A DNA stretch of 64,000 nt from Lacibacter sp. H407 (GCF_037892605.1 NZ_JBBKTU010000001.1:310001-374000); one strand, 5' to 3'. Numbered from the stretch's first letter, positions 53,239-62,625 are shown. Notes: generated from the letters alone by a model not told the origin. A program made the numbers and translations.

Positions 53239-53269
53239 CAAATATAGGAATATTGCTAACATTTGTTAG
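53239..53269 (-). promoter_or_regulatory. Promoter and palindrome of the acyl-CoA dehydrogenase gene
   Basis: On the minus strand the -7 element TATATTTG (53246-53239) is preceded by the dyad CTAACA-AA-TGTTAG (53269-53256). The dyad covers the space of the -33 element, where a fatty-acid-sensing repressor of the TetR type could bind. The regulator is not in the window. Confidence 0.45.
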
Positions 53270-53296
53270 TGGCAGTGCAAAAAAATATTTTTCCTC

Positions 53297-54265
53297 CTAC
53301 CTGACCCTAAGATAGGGAGCAATTTTGTTGAATAACGGCGCATCAATGGCGCCTATTTTCCGGATATCATCTACGTCCGTAAAATCGCCATGTTCTTTTC
53401 GGTATTGAACGATGGCATTGGCAACAGCATAGGCAATATAAGGATGGGCTTTGAGTTCATCAATCGAAGCTTTGTTCAAATCAATTTGTTGTACAGATGA
53501 AGCATCAAAACGAAGCTGGGGTTTGATCTGTTGATAGACAGAATCGGGCAACCCAAATGTTTCCTTTACCTGTTCAACTGAAACAAAGCCGCCCAGCTTG
53601 GAACGGAAATTCACAATTCTGCGGGCATAACCGGAGCCAATGCCTTTGAGTCGTTTCCATTCGGCAGTATCGGCTGTGTTGATATCAACTGCAACAGCGG
53701 CATATTCCTTCCGTTCGATTTTAGGTTCTGTTGCAGCAGCAAAGCCCGATGTTTGTTCTTTTCGTTGCGATGCAATTTGAACATATGGTTTCAGCCGTTC
53801 ATAATCGCCAGATCGAAGACCATAAATACGTTGCAGATCTTCCGCTTTAAAAAATTTTCCTCCTTTCGAACGATAGTTGAGGATGGTTTGAATGGTTTTA
53901 TCACGAAGCCCCAATCGTTGCCATTCTGCTTCGCTTGCTGTATTGGGATCAAATGCAAACAGCACGGCATTTGATTGTTCGTTTCTGAATTTTTCGAATC
54001 GTGATTGTTTTGGTTGATAGAGATCGGCATCCGAATAAGAAGCAGTTCGTCTGTCTGATGACTCATTGACTACCTGCAATGCAGCAATTTCATTTTGCAG
54101 CGCTGTATCTACAACCAGTTCGATCTCATCTTTTACCAGGAAAGGAAACATGGTGGGTAATAAGGCAAACAATGCGGCAAGCGTACCAAGCAGCAATACT
54201 GCATTGCGTTCTTTTTTCGTGAAGGAAAAATATTCCTTCATCCATTTGGTTTGGGTAAACTGCAT
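53297..54265 (-). CDS. Helix-hairpin-helix (ComEA-like) protein
   Basis: 322 residues with one N-terminal membrane span (AVLLLGTLAALFALLPTMFPF) after a short basic cytoplasmic end. Three tandem ComEA-type helix-hairpin-helix units follow: FDPNTASEAEWQRLGLRD with ILNYRSKGGKF, DINTADTAEWKRLKGIGSGY with IVNFRSKLGGF, and DLNKASIDELKAHPYIAY with IVQYRKEHGDF. ComEA-like proteins bind incoming DNA in competent bacteria; a general DNA- or protein-binding role outside the membrane is equally possible here. It is single in its operon. Confidence 0.82.
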   Translation of the reverse strand: MQFTQTKWMKEYFSFTKKERNAVLLLGTLAALFALLPTMFPFLVKDEIELVVDTALQNEIAALQVVNESSDRRTASYSDADLYQPKQSRFEKFRNEQSNAVLFAFDPNTASEAEWQRLGLRDKTIQTILNYRSKGGKFFKAEDLQRIYGLRSGDYERLKPYVQIASQRKEQTSGFAAATEPKIERKEYAAVAVDINTADTAEWKRLKGIGSGYARRIVNFRSKLGGFVSVEQVKETFGLPDSVYQQIKPQLRFDASSVQQIDLNKASIDELKAHPYIAYAVANAIVQYRKEHGDFTDVDDIRKIGAIDAPLFNKIAPYLRVR

Positions 54266-54331
54266 ACCCTAAAAATAATCGTCCAAACAGAGAAATGAAA
54301 TACTACAAAGCGGGTATAGCAGCCTGATAAT

Positions 54332-55108
54332 TTACAAATTCAGTACTAATCCATCATAGCCTAAGTGTATACCTGAAGGTAATTCCTCATTAACAGATGC
54401 ATGCAGGCCCAACTGATGGCTGATATGTGTGAAGTATGCTTCCGGCACCTGCAATTCCTGCACCAATGCAACGGCTTCTTCGAGATTATAATGGGAGATA
54501 TGTTTTTCTTTTCGCAGCGCATTCAGCACCATTACTTTACTTCCTTTGATCTTTTCCTTTTCATCGGCCTCAATAAAATTGGCATCGGTAATGTAAGTGA
54601 ACGGTCCAAACCGAAAACCCAGCACCGGCATTTTTAAATGCCATACAAGAACAGGTTCAATTGTAAGTTCGTTGATCGTAAAAGGTGCTTCTGTAATCGT
54701 ATTGAGATTGATCTCGGGAACACCGGGATATTTGGTATCGGAAAATGCATAATAAAAATCACGACGTAAGGCTTCCTCCGTGAGATAATTACAGTACACT
54801 TCCATTGGCTTTTTGTTGATGTAATTAAAGGCACGTACATCATCCAAACCTGCCATGTGATCTTTATGTGGATGCGTGAAAATAATGGCGTCTACTTTCT
54901 TTACACCCAGTCGTAACATCTGGTAACGAAAATCGGGTGTGGTATCAACTACAATGGTGGTATCGGCTGTTTCAACCATGATACTGCTGCGCAGCCGGTT
55001 GTTTTTTGGATCGGAGGATGTACATACTTCACAATCGCATCCGATCATGGGCACTCCGCTACTGGTGCCTGTTCCGAGAAATGTTATTTTGATGGGAGGA
55101 TAGGTCAC
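54332..55108 (-). CDS. Metallo-beta-lactamase-fold hydrolase (PhnP-like)
   Basis: 258 residues starting at GTG 55108. The metal-binding motif is FTHPHKDHMAGLDDVRAF, with an N-terminal GTGTSSGVPMIGCDCEVC typical of the PhnP/phosphoribosyl-cyclic-phosphodiesterase subgroup, and a later FTHISHQLGLH. Members cleave cyclic phosphodiesters or act in lipoate or carbon-phosphorus metabolism. The Cys pair in CDCEVC may hold an extra zinc. It is probably cytoplasmic. No phn genes are nearby, so the substrate is open. Confidence 0.85.
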   Translation of the reverse strand: MTYPPIKITFLGTGTSSGVPMIGCDCEVCTSSDPKNNRLRSSIMVETADTTIVVDTTPDFRYQMLRLGVKKVDAIIFTHPHKDHMAGLDDVRAFNYINKKPMEVYCNYLTEEALRRDFYYAFSDTKYPGVPEINLNTITEAPFTINELTIEPVLVWHLKMPVLGFRFGPFTYITDANFIEADEKEKIKGSKVMVLNALRKEKHISHYNLEEAVALVQELQVPEAYFTHISHQLGLHASVNEELPSGIHLGYDGLVLNL

Positions 55109-55111
55109 GAA

Positions 55112-55204
55112 GTAAAATTAAAAATGAAAAATTGAAAATGAGCAATGAAAAAGTACTGGTTGTTGGGAGATAACTTCTTCATTTTTTAGTTCTCATTCAT
55201 CATT
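55112..55204. repeat. Word block with inverted arms (AAAATTGAAAATG / CATTTTT)
   Basis: AAATTAAAAATGAAAAATTG, then AAAATGAGCAATGAAAAAG, face the inverted words CATTTTTTAGTTCTCATTC and ATCATTTTTAATTA at the other end. The block fills the gap between the MBL hydrolase and the next minus-strand gene. Confidence 0.5.
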
Positions 55205-55209
55205 TTTAA

Positions 55210-55497
55210 TTATTCTTCTGTCGCTTTCGCCTTCGCTTCAGCAAGCGCCATTACTTCTTCATATAGCTTCTGGCTGTCGGCTGTTAATGCATCAAAGCTC
55301 ACGTTCACTTGAGGAATAAGTTCGAGCAAGGTGTTGATGCGACTTTCCTGCAGTAAAAATTTATTGAGCACCACTACTTTTTTCTGCTCCAGAATACAAT
55401 AGCCACTTTGAAATGTACCACGTTCGTAACGCACAACATAACCGCTCTGTTCAAGAACGTCTTCTAACTTATCTAATGTAGATTGATTGAACTTCAT
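55210..55497 (-). CDS. Conserved hypothetical protein
   Basis: 95 residues from the ATG at 55497; the in-frame codons before it are less family-like. The chain is MKFNQSTLDKLEDVLEQSGY, then short strands VRYERGTFQSGYCILEQKKV, then a helical end with LLELIPQVNVSFDAL and an Ala/Lys/Glu-rich tail. It has one Cys and no known motif. I recall similar sequences as uncharacterised proteins in Bacteroidota. It lies upstream of the MBL gene and downstream of porX on the same strand. Confidence 0.6.
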   Translation of the reverse strand: MKFNQSTLDKLEDVLEQSGYVVRYERGTFQSGYCILEQKKVVVLNKFLLQESRINTLLELIPQVNVSFDALTADSQKLYEEVMALAEAKAKATEE

Positions 55498-55587
55498 GCC
55501 ACAATCCCTAAAGGGGTATTTAATTCGTTGCAAATTTACCTCTACCTCTGCTCATAACCTGTTTCAGTACAGAGGACTTTTCCACAG

Positions 55588-55626
55588 TCGTACATTCGTA
55601 CTTCGTACTTCCTATTTCGTACATCC
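55588..55626. repeat. Iterated TTCGTACTTC word block
   Basis: CGTACATTCGTACTTCGTAC followed by TTCCTATTTCGTACATCC repeats the same word found near glpD and, inverted, near clpX. It sits right after the porX stop. Confidence 0.5.
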
Positions 55627-55628
55627 AG

Positions 55629-57185
55629 TTACTTGCTTGTCATCCTTACCACCGGTATGATCATTTCCTCCAGACTTACACCGCCGTGTTGAAACGTGTT
55701 ACGGTAATAATTAGCGTAATAATTATAATTATTGGGGTAACAGAGATACACATCTTCTCTTGCAAAAATATACGATGAGTTAACGTTGGGCATTGGTAAC
55801 CCTGCATCGGCAGGATCACGGAACGAAAGCACATCTTTTTGCTCGAAGTTGAGATTGCGTCCGTGTTTGTAACGGATGTTGGTCGTGGTTTCTTTATCGC
55901 CAATTACCTTGGCTGACTTTTGTACACGGATGCTGCCATGATCGGTTGCCATTACTATGTTGATCTTCTTGTCAGCAATTTTCCGCAACGCCTGGTAAAG
56001 CGGTGAATGTTCAAACCAGCTTACGGTGATGCTGCGATAACTTTTTTCATCGTTCGCCAGTTCCTTCAACACTTCCATTTCGGTACGTGCATGGCTGAGC
56101 ATATCTACAAAATTGTACACGATCACATTAATATCATTTTGCAGCAGATTATGAATATTATTCACCAACTCCTGCCCTGCCTGGTGGTTCAGTACTTTCG
56201 TAAATGATACTTTGAGATCGCCTTTGCCGAGGCGTTTTAGTTGCTCCCTGAAAAACTCTTCTTCATGCAGATTTTTACCGCCTTCATCATTGTCATTTTT
56301 CCATTGCTTGGGAAATTTCTTTTCAATATCAACCGGCAGTAAACCGCTGAAAATAGCGTTACGGCTATATTGCGTAGCAGTAGGTAAAATTGCATAGAAC
56401 GATTCTTCTTCAGCAATGCGAAAGCTTTCAGCAAATATGGGTTGTATTGCTTTCCACTGATCGAAGCGCAGATTATCGATCAGAATAAAAAACAACGGCA
56501 CTCCTTTTTCAGCATGTGGTAATACTTTGAACTGAAACAACGTATGACTCATAATGGGCGCCTCAGCCTTTTTCGATTTTACCCATTCAGAATAATGCCG
56601 TGAAATGTATTTAAAGAATTCGTTATTGGCTTCGCTCTTTTGCTGTTGCAGCACTTCGCTCATTTCGGGGCTGTCGGCTTTACTCATTTCCAGTTCCCAA
56701 TACACGAGTTTTTTGTAAATGTCCATCCACTCGTTAAAGTTGGGATTACTGTTGAGTGCCATGAAAAGGTTACGAAACTGCTGCTGGTAAGCCGAAGTTG
56801 TTTTTTCACTCACCAACCGTTTATTATCGATGATCTTTTTTAAGCTCAATAGTACCTGATTCGGATTTACGGGCTTTATGAGATAATCGCTGATCTGTGA
56901 ACCAATGGCATCATCCATCAGGTTCTCGGTTTCATTTTTGGTGATGAGTACTACGGGAATGGATTGATTCACTTCCTTGATCTTAGTAAGTGTTTCAAGT
57001 CCGGTAATACCCGGCATGCTTTCATCCATCAACACCACATCCACCGGGTTTTCTTTTACATAATCTATGGCATCAAACCCATTAGTTAATGTATGTACTT
57101 CGTAGCCCTTATTTTCAAGAAATAATTTTTGTGATTGCAGACTTTCAATTTCATCATCTACCCAAAGAATTTTTGCTAATGCCAT
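55629..57185 (-). CDS. porX: Response regulator PorX with PglZ domain
   Basis: 518 residues. The receiver domain has acidic pocket Asp10-Asp11, phosphorylation site Asp54 (VLMDESMPG) and Lys104 (YLIKPV). A linker leads to a PglZ domain of the alkaline-phosphatase fold near 230-515, with the nucleophile region LPTATQYSRN (Thr271) and the metal ligands VIYNFVDMLSHAR and ATDHGSIRV. PorX controls type IX secretion and gliding with the kinase PorY and, in some species, sigma factor SigP. This is a Bacteroidota hallmark. It lacks an output DNA-binding domain, as known for PorX. It is transcribed divergently from the HD gene. Confidence 0.95.
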   Translation of the reverse strand: MALAKILWVDDEIESLQSQKLFLENKGYEVHTLTNGFDAIDYVKENPVDVVLMDESMPGITGLETLTKIKEVNQSIPVVLITKNETENLMDDAIGSQISDYLIKPVNPNQVLLSLKKIIDNKRLVSEKTTSAYQQQFRNLFMALNSNPNFNEWMDIYKKLVYWELEMSKADSPEMSEVLQQQKSEANNEFFKYISRHYSEWVKSKKAEAPIMSHTLFQFKVLPHAEKGVPLFFILIDNLRFDQWKAIQPIFAESFRIAEEESFYAILPTATQYSRNAIFSGLLPVDIEKKFPKQWKNDNDEGGKNLHEEEFFREQLKRLGKGDLKVSFTKVLNHQAGQELVNNIHNLLQNDINVIVYNFVDMLSHARTEMEVLKELANDEKSYRSITVSWFEHSPLYQALRKIADKKINIVMATDHGSIRVQKSAKVIGDKETTTNIRYKHGRNLNFEQKDVLSFRDPADAGLPMPNVNSSYIFAREDVYLCYPNNYNYYANYYRNTFQHGGVSLEEMIIPVVRMTSK

Positions 57186-57389
57186 GCTTACAGTTTTAAA
57201 ACAAAAGTTAAGCCCTCAAGGTACAAGTTTCAAGGCACAAGCCATTACCTTTGCACACTTGCCGTTTGGATATTTAACAGTTTACAAATGAAATGAGCCA
57301 TAAAAATGAACGGGTAATTTACGCAATAGCGATGTTCGTTTTTATGGCGAATAACATGGGGGCAATAAAAAGCAACTATAAATAAGCAC

Positions 57390-58607
57390 ATGAAGTTCAG
57401 AAAAATAGTGAATGATCCGGTGCATGGTTTTATCACCTTCGATGATGTGCTGATCTACCGGGTTTTATCACATCCTTTTTACCAGCGTTTGCGCCGCATT
57501 CACCAAATGGCATTGGCACATCTTGTTTATCCGGGTGCTGTTCATTCCCGATTGCACCACAGCATGGGTGCATATCATTTAATGTGTCTTGCACTGACTG
57601 AGTTAAAAGGCAAAGGAGTTGAAATAACGGCCGAAGAAGAACAAGCAGCCAAATTAGCGATCCTGTTGCACGATGTGGGCCATGGTCCGTTCAGTCATGC
57701 ATTGGAACATGTGTTGATCGAAGATGTGCACCACGAAGAAATATCGCTGCTCATATTTGAACATCTGAATCAAGAATTCAAAGGCGCTTTGGACATGGCC
57801 ATCTCCATTTTCAAAGGAACTTACCCCAAACTGTTTTTGCATCAACTCATCAGCAGCCAGTTGGATGTTGACAGGATGGACTATTTAACACGTGACAGTT
57901 TTTATAGTGGCGTAAGTGAAGGAGTGATCGGGTACGATCGCATCATCAAAATGATGGTGGTGCACAACAATGAGTTGATGGTGGAAGAAAAGGCCGTGTA
58001 CAGTATTGAAAAATTTTTAGTGGCCCGTCGCCTCATGTACTGGCAGGCTTATCTGCATAAAACCGTGTTGAGTGCAGAAAATATGCTGGTAAAAATTCTG
58101 GACCGGGCAAGAGTACTGGCGAAGAAAGAACCGGGTGCTTTTTCATCGAACCCAATTCTGGATGAATTTTTGCGGACAACACAATCGGCAACCTTTATCA
58201 AAAACAACCTGGCTAAGTTTTGTGAACTGGACGATTACGATGTGCTGGCTTCCATCAAAAAATGGATGCATCATCCCGATAAAGTGTTGAGCACACTCAG
58301 CCAATGGTTGTTAAACCGCAATATGCTTAAAACAAAATTGCAGATGCAGCCGTTTGATAGCAAAGAAATTGAACTGGTGCAGCGGAAAGCGAAAGAACAG
58401 TTGTCATTAACAGACGAGGAAGTGCCTTATTTTGTATTTAACGGGATTGCTGAAAACAGAATGTATAACCCGGGCAATGAGCATATCAACATTTTGTACA
58501 AGGACGGAACTGTAAAAGATATATCGGAAGTAGAATATGGACTGATTCACAAAGCCATTCACAGCCCGGTTCGAAAATTTTACCTTTGCCGACCTCCGTT
58601 TGCATAA
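57390..58607 (+). CDS. HD-domain phosphohydrolase (dNTPase-like)
   Basis: 405 residues. The HD motif is ILLHDVGHGPFSHALEHVL at about 90-108, preceded by HSRLHHSMGAYHLMCLAL, and followed by SQLDVDRMDYLTRDSFYSG, the pattern of the SAMHD1-like/dGTPase-like YdhJ/YwfO group. These enzymes hydrolyse nucleotide triphosphates or related phosphates; the exact substrate is not predictable. An in-frame alternative start is not needed since MKFRKIVNDPVHGFI matches the family start. It is followed by lpxD after 76 bp. Confidence 0.9.
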   Translation: MKFRKIVNDPVHGFITFDDVLIYRVLSHPFYQRLRRIHQMALAHLVYPGAVHSRLHHSMGAYHLMCLALTELKGKGVEITAEEEQAAKLAILLHDVGHGPFSHALEHVLIEDVHHEEISLLIFEHLNQEFKGALDMAISIFKGTYPKLFLHQLISSQLDVDRMDYLTRDSFYSGVSEGVIGYDRIIKMMVVHNNELMVEEKAVYSIEKFLVARRLMYWQAYLHKTVLSAENMLVKILDRARVLAKKEPGAFSSNPILDEFLRTTQSATFIKNNLAKFCELDDYDVLASIKKWMHHPDKVLSTLSQWLLNRNMLKTKLQMQPFDSKEIELVQRKAKEQLSLTDEEVPYFVFNGIAENRMYNPGNEHINILYKDGTVKDISEVEYGLIHKAIHSPVRKFYLCRPPFA

Positions 58608-58683
58608 AAAGCGGAGAAATGCCAGCATAAAGATTGTTTTGGAACGTTTTTGAAAGTAACTTTAAAATATTAAGACAGGATAC

Positions 58684-59736
58684 ATGGAGTTTTCCGCTTC
58701 GCAAATTGCACTCATCATTAATGGTTCGATAGAAGGCAACCCCAACGCAACAGTTCGTTCTTTCAGTAAAATTGAAGAAGCGGTTGACGGTCAGCTCGCC
58801 TTTTTAGCCAATCCCAAATACGAAGATTATTTATACAGCACCGGTGCTTCCATCATCATCATCAACCAATCGTTGGAGTTGCGGGAACCGGTAAAAGCGG
58901 CACTCATCCGTGTACCGGATGCATACAGCGCATTTGCTACCTTACTACAGGCCTATGAAAAGATCATGGAGCAGAAAATGGTGGGCATTCAGGAACCATC
59001 GTTTGTTGCCAAATCGGCCATCATTGAAGAAAGCGTTTTTGTAGGTGCGTTCACTTACATCGGCGAAAATGTAAAGCTGGGTAAGAATGTAAAAGTGCAC
59101 CCCCATTGCTTCTTAGGCAATAATGTGGTGATTGGTGATAACAGCATTTTGCACGCCGGTGTAAAAATTTACCATGATTGTGTCGTTGGACAAAAAGTGA
59201 TCATCCATGCCGGAACTGTTTTAGGAGGCGATGGATTTGGCTTTGCTCCACAGGCAGACGGAACCTACAAAAAAGTACCGCAAATCGGAAACGTATTGGT
59301 GGAAGATGAAGTGGAGATCGGGGCCAACTGCACTATCGACCGTGCAACGATGGGCTCAACCATTATTCATAAAGGTGCTAAACTCGATAACCTCATACAG
59401 ATCGCTCATAATGTTGAAATAGGAACCTACACCGTTATTGCTGCTCAAACCGGCGTAAGCGGAAGTACCAAGATCGGCAACCGGGTAATGATCGGCGGAC
59501 AGGCCGGCATTGTTGGCCATATTACTATTGCTGATGGAAGCCGCATCAACGCCCAAAGCGGTGTAAGTAAATCCATGAAGCTTCCCAACAGTGTTGTAAC
59601 AGGCTCTCCCGCCTTCGATTATACCAGTACACTCCGGAGTCAGGCCATCTTCCGAAACCTCCCCGACCTGGAAAAACGGATCGCTGAACTGGAACTGTTG
59701 ATCAAACAATTAATGGCTGAAAAAGAAAGTATTTAA
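58684..59736 (+). CDS. lpxD: UDP-3-O-(3-hydroxyacyl)glucosamine N-acyltransferase
   Basis: 350 residues. The N-terminal uridine-binding domain is followed by the left-handed beta-helix of hexapeptide repeats, with VHPHCFLGNNVVIGDNSILH, IAHNVEIGTYTVIAAQTGVS and IGNRVMIGGQAGIVGHITIA, the last holding the catalytic His-type motif. A C-terminal helical coiled coil ends the chain. It adds the second acyl chain to UDP-GlcN in lipid A synthesis using acyl-ACP. It begins the lpxD, lpxC/fabZ, lpxA operon. Confidence 0.96.
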   Translation: MEFSASQIALIINGSIEGNPNATVRSFSKIEEAVDGQLAFLANPKYEDYLYSTGASIIIINQSLELREPVKAALIRVPDAYSAFATLLQAYEKIMEQKMVGIQEPSFVAKSAIIEESVFVGAFTYIGENVKLGKNVKVHPHCFLGNNVVIGDNSILHAGVKIYHDCVVGQKVIIHAGTVLGGDGFGFAPQADGTYKKVPQIGNVLVEDEVEIGANCTIDRATMGSTIIHKGAKLDNLIQIAHNVEIGTYTVIAAQTGVSGSTKIGNRVMIGGQAGIVGHITIADGSRINAQSGVSKSMKLPNSVVTGSPAFDYTSTLRSQAIFRNLPDLEKRIAELELLIKQLMAEKESI

Positions 59737-59784
59737 CTGGCCGTTACACGCTTACGAGCGTTTCACCTCTTTTTTATTACTTTC

Positions 59785-61221
59785 GTGCCCATGAATAACA
59801 GTAATGGCAGTAATGGCACCGAACATGCCAATCAACATACACTTGCTGAATCAATTACCATCTCTGGGGTAGGCATCCATACCGGCAAACCGGTTACGAT
59901 GATCCTTGAGCCGGGCGAACCAAATACAGGTATCGTTTTTCAACGAACCGATCTGCCCAATCAACCAACTGTAAAGGCCGATGTGGACTTTGTTGTAGAG
60001 ACCAACCGCAGCACGACATTGTCGCACAACGGTGCCGTTGTAAATACCGTTGAGCATTTGCTGGCAGCTTTTGTTGGCTGTGAGATCGATAATGCACTGG
60101 TAAAAATCGACGGACCTGAAATCCCCATCCTCGATGGAAGTTCACGCCCGTTTGTGGAAGCACTTGATAAAGCCGGCCGTAAAAAACAAGATGCCATCAA
60201 AACCTGGTTTACGATCGATCATAATATCTACTTCCTCGATGAAAATAAGAAAGTAGAAATGGTGGCAATGCCATCAACCGAATACCGCATCAACACATTA
60301 ATTGATTTTAACTCGCCGGTATTGGGCACGCAACATGCTCAATTGCGAAATGTAAGTGAATTCAATACTGAAGTAGCTCCCTGTAGAACTTTTTCGTTTT
60401 TTCACGAACTGGAATACCTGCTCAAAAATAATCTCATCAAAGGCGGCGATTTGAACAACGCTATTGTTGTAGTTGATAAACCCGTAAGCGATGAACAATT
60501 AGAAACACTTTCTAAAGCATTTGGTAAAGAGAAATTTGCAATTACCAGTGAAGGTTACTTAAATAATCTTGAATTACGTTTTCCCAACGAACCGGCACGA
60601 CACAAACTGCTGGATCTTGTTGGTGATCTGGCGTTGGTGGGCATGCCGTTCAAGGCACATATCATTGCCAACCGTCCCGGTCATGCGAGTAATGTAGAGT
60701 TTGCCCGGAAGATCAAAGAGCATATTAAAAAGAACCGTTTCAAAGTAAACGTACCTCCGTATTATCCGGAGAAACCACCGGTACATGATGTGGTGGAAAT
60801 TGAAAAGATATTGCCGCACCGCTATCCATTTTTATTGGTTGATAAGATCATTGACCTTACAGATACTTATATTGTGGGAGTAAAGAATGTAACCTACAAT
60901 GAACCCTTTTTCCAAGGGCATTTCCCCGGCAACTACGTGATGCCAGGTGTGTTACAGATCGAGGCATTGGCGCAATGCGGCGGTTTGCTGGCGATTCCAA
61001 AAAATACAGAAGATAAATACGATACTTACTTTTTGAAGGTAGATAATTGTAAATTCAAACAGAAAGTAGTACCCGGCGATACCTTAATTTTAAAAATGGA
61101 ATTAAAAAATCCGATCAGAAGAGGTATTGTTGAAATGCGGGGAACCATCTTTGTGGGCAGCAAAGTGGTGTGTGAAGGCGACCTTACTGCTCAAATTGTA
61201 AAAAGAACAAAGAATGATTAG
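59785..61221 (+). CDS. lpxC/fabZ: Fused LpxC deacetylase / FabZ dehydratase
   Basis: 478 residues and two enzymes. LpxC fills about 1-320: SGVGIHTGKP, the zinc ligands His in TVEHLLAAFVG, and His plus Asp in ARHKLLDLVGDLALVG. FabZ fills 330-478: KILPHRYPFLLVDKIIDL and FFQGHFPGNYVMPGVLQIEA with the catalytic His and Glu. LpxC commits UDP-3-O-acyl-GlcNAc to lipid A, and FabZ makes unsaturated acyl-ACP for fatty acids, both drawing on the 3-hydroxyacyl-ACP pool. The fusion is a known Bacteroidota trait. Its TAG stop overlaps the lpxA start by 8 bases (ATGATTAG). Confidence 0.97.
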   Translation: MPMNNSNGSNGTEHANQHTLAESITISGVGIHTGKPVTMILEPGEPNTGIVFQRTDLPNQPTVKADVDFVVETNRSTTLSHNGAVVNTVEHLLAAFVGCEIDNALVKIDGPEIPILDGSSRPFVEALDKAGRKKQDAIKTWFTIDHNIYFLDENKKVEMVAMPSTEYRINTLIDFNSPVLGTQHAQLRNVSEFNTEVAPCRTFSFFHELEYLLKNNLIKGGDLNNAIVVVDKPVSDEQLETLSKAFGKEKFAITSEGYLNNLELRFPNEPARHKLLDLVGDLALVGMPFKAHIIANRPGHASNVEFARKIKEHIKKNRFKVNVPPYYPEKPPVHDVVEIEKILPHRYPFLLVDKIIDLTDTYIVGVKNVTYNEPFFQGHFPGNYVMPGVLQIEALAQCGGLLAIPKNTEDKYDTYFLKVDNCKFKQKVVPGDTLILKMELKNPIRRGIVEMRGTIFVGSKVVCEGDLTAQIVKRTKND

Positions 61222-62020
61222 TAACCTTGCTCATATACACCCCAATGCTCAGATAGGCGCCAATGTAACCATTGATCCGTTTTCCGTTATTCACGACGAT
61301 GTGGTAATTGGAGATGGTACGCATGTAATGAGCAACGTCACTATTTTCTCTTCTTCACGTATTGGAAAGAACTGCAGTATTTTTCCCGGCGCTGTGATCG
61401 GTGCTGTTCCGCAGGACCTGAAATACCGTGGCGAATACACACTTACAGAAATTGGCGATAATACCAGCATTCGTGAATGCGTAACCATTCATCGTGGCAC
61501 AACCGATAAGAACACAACTAAAGTTGGCAGCAACTGTCTCATCATGGCCTATGCACATGTTGCACATGATTGTATGGTTGGCAACAATGTAATTCTTGCC
61601 AACTCAGTGCAGTTAGCAGGACATGTTACCATTGATGATTATGCTATTATTGGCGGTATGAGTGCAGCGCATCAATTTACACATATTGGAAAACACACGT
61701 ACATCGCCGGCATGAGTGCTATCCGTAAGGATGTGCCACCGTATGTAAAAGCAGCACGTGAGCCATTAAGCTATGTGGGCATCAACAATGTGGGGTTAAG
61801 TCGCAGAGGTTACAGTAAAGAAACCATTGAAGAGATCTTTAAGATCTATCATATTCTTTTTGTAGAAAAGCATATTGTATCAAAAGCCGTTGAGCTGATC
61901 GAGCAAATGTTGCCAATTACTGAAACAAGAGATGAAATTCTTGGATTTATTAAGAAATCCGAGATCGGCGTCATCAAACGTAAATCACAAATCAGTGGCG
62001 ATGAAGATATTGCTTTCTGA
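61214..62020 (+). CDS. lpxA: UDP-N-acetylglucosamine O-acyltransferase
   Basis: 268 residues. Hexapeptide repeats form the beta helix (IHPNAQIGANVTIDPFSVIH, MVGNNVILANSVQLAGHVTI), the catalytic His is in MAYAHVAHDCMVG, and the C-terminal helical part starts about 190 (GLSRRGYSKETIEEIFK). It carries out the first lipid A step, adding a 3-hydroxyacyl chain to UDP-GlcNAc. It is translationally coupled to lpxC/fabZ and overlaps the ABC ATPase gene by 20 bases. Confidence 0.96.
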   Translation: MISNLAHIHPNAQIGANVTIDPFSVIHDDVVIGDGTHVMSNVTIFSSSRIGKNCSIFPGAVIGAVPQDLKYRGEYTLTEIGDNTSIRECVTIHRGTTDKNTTKVGSNCLIMAYAHVAHDCMVGNNVILANSVQLAGHVTIDDYAIIGGMSAAHQFTHIGKHTYIAGMSAIRKDVPPYVKAAREPLSYVGINNVGLSRRGYSKETIEEIFKIYHILFVEKHIVSKAVELIEQMLPITETRDEILGFIKKSEIGVIKRKSQISGDEDIAF

Positions 62021-62621
62021 TGCCGGTAAGCGATACAACAGAGAATGGATCTTTCGTCACTTTACTTACGAATTCACAAACGCTAATGCATATGCGATTA
62101 CCGGGAACAATGGTTCGGGTAAATCAACATTGCTGCAGGTAATTGCCGGTGCCGTTCAACATTCAGAAGGCATAATTGATTTTTCCGATGCTGATAAAAA
62201 AATTGTACCCGAACATCACCATCAACATCTCGGCATTGCCGCTCCTTACCTGGAACTGCCGGAAGAAATGACCTTGCATGAATTTCTGTCGTTTCATCAT
62301 TCATTCAAACCTTTTTTATCATCGTTGTCTGTTGACAGTATTATTCACTTGCTGGGTTTAGAGAAAGCAAAAGAAAAGCAACTCCGCAATTTCAGTAGTG
62401 GTATGAAACAACGGGTAAAACTGGCACAGGCCATATTGAGTGATGTACCTGTGGTATTACTCGACGAACCCTGCACCAATTTAGATGCAGATGGCATTTC
62501 ATTATACCATCGATTGATCAACCAACATTGCAGCAACCGTTTGGTGATCGTAAGCAGTAATGATGAAGTGGAATACAACTTCTGCAATTACAAAGTCAGT
62601 ATCATGGATTATAAACAATAA
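62001..62621 (+). CDS. ABC transporter ATP-binding protein
   Basis: 206 residues from the ATG at 62001; earlier in-frame starts lie inside lpxA and add nothing typical. Walker A is ITGNNGSGKSTLLQV, signature FSSGMKQRVKLAQAIL (LSGGQ variant FSSGM), Walker B VPVVLLDEPCTNLD, and the H-loop position appears as SSNDEVEY rather than a His, so ATPase activity may differ from classic exporters. No permease gene is near. It might belong to a lipid A or haem-type exporter such as CcmA-like, which is similar in size, but no partner is visible to decide. Confidence 0.82.
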   Translation: MKILLSDAGKRYNREWIFRHFTYEFTNANAYAITGNNGSGKSTLLQVIAGAVQHSEGIIDFSDADKKIVPEHHHQHLGIAAPYLELPEEMTLHEFLSFHHSFKPFLSSLSVDSIIHLLGLEKAKEKQLRNFSSGMKQRVKLAQAILSDVPVVLLDEPCTNLDADGISLYHRLINQHCSNRLVIVSSNDEVEYNFCNYKVSIMDYKQ

Positions 62622-62625
62622 GCAC

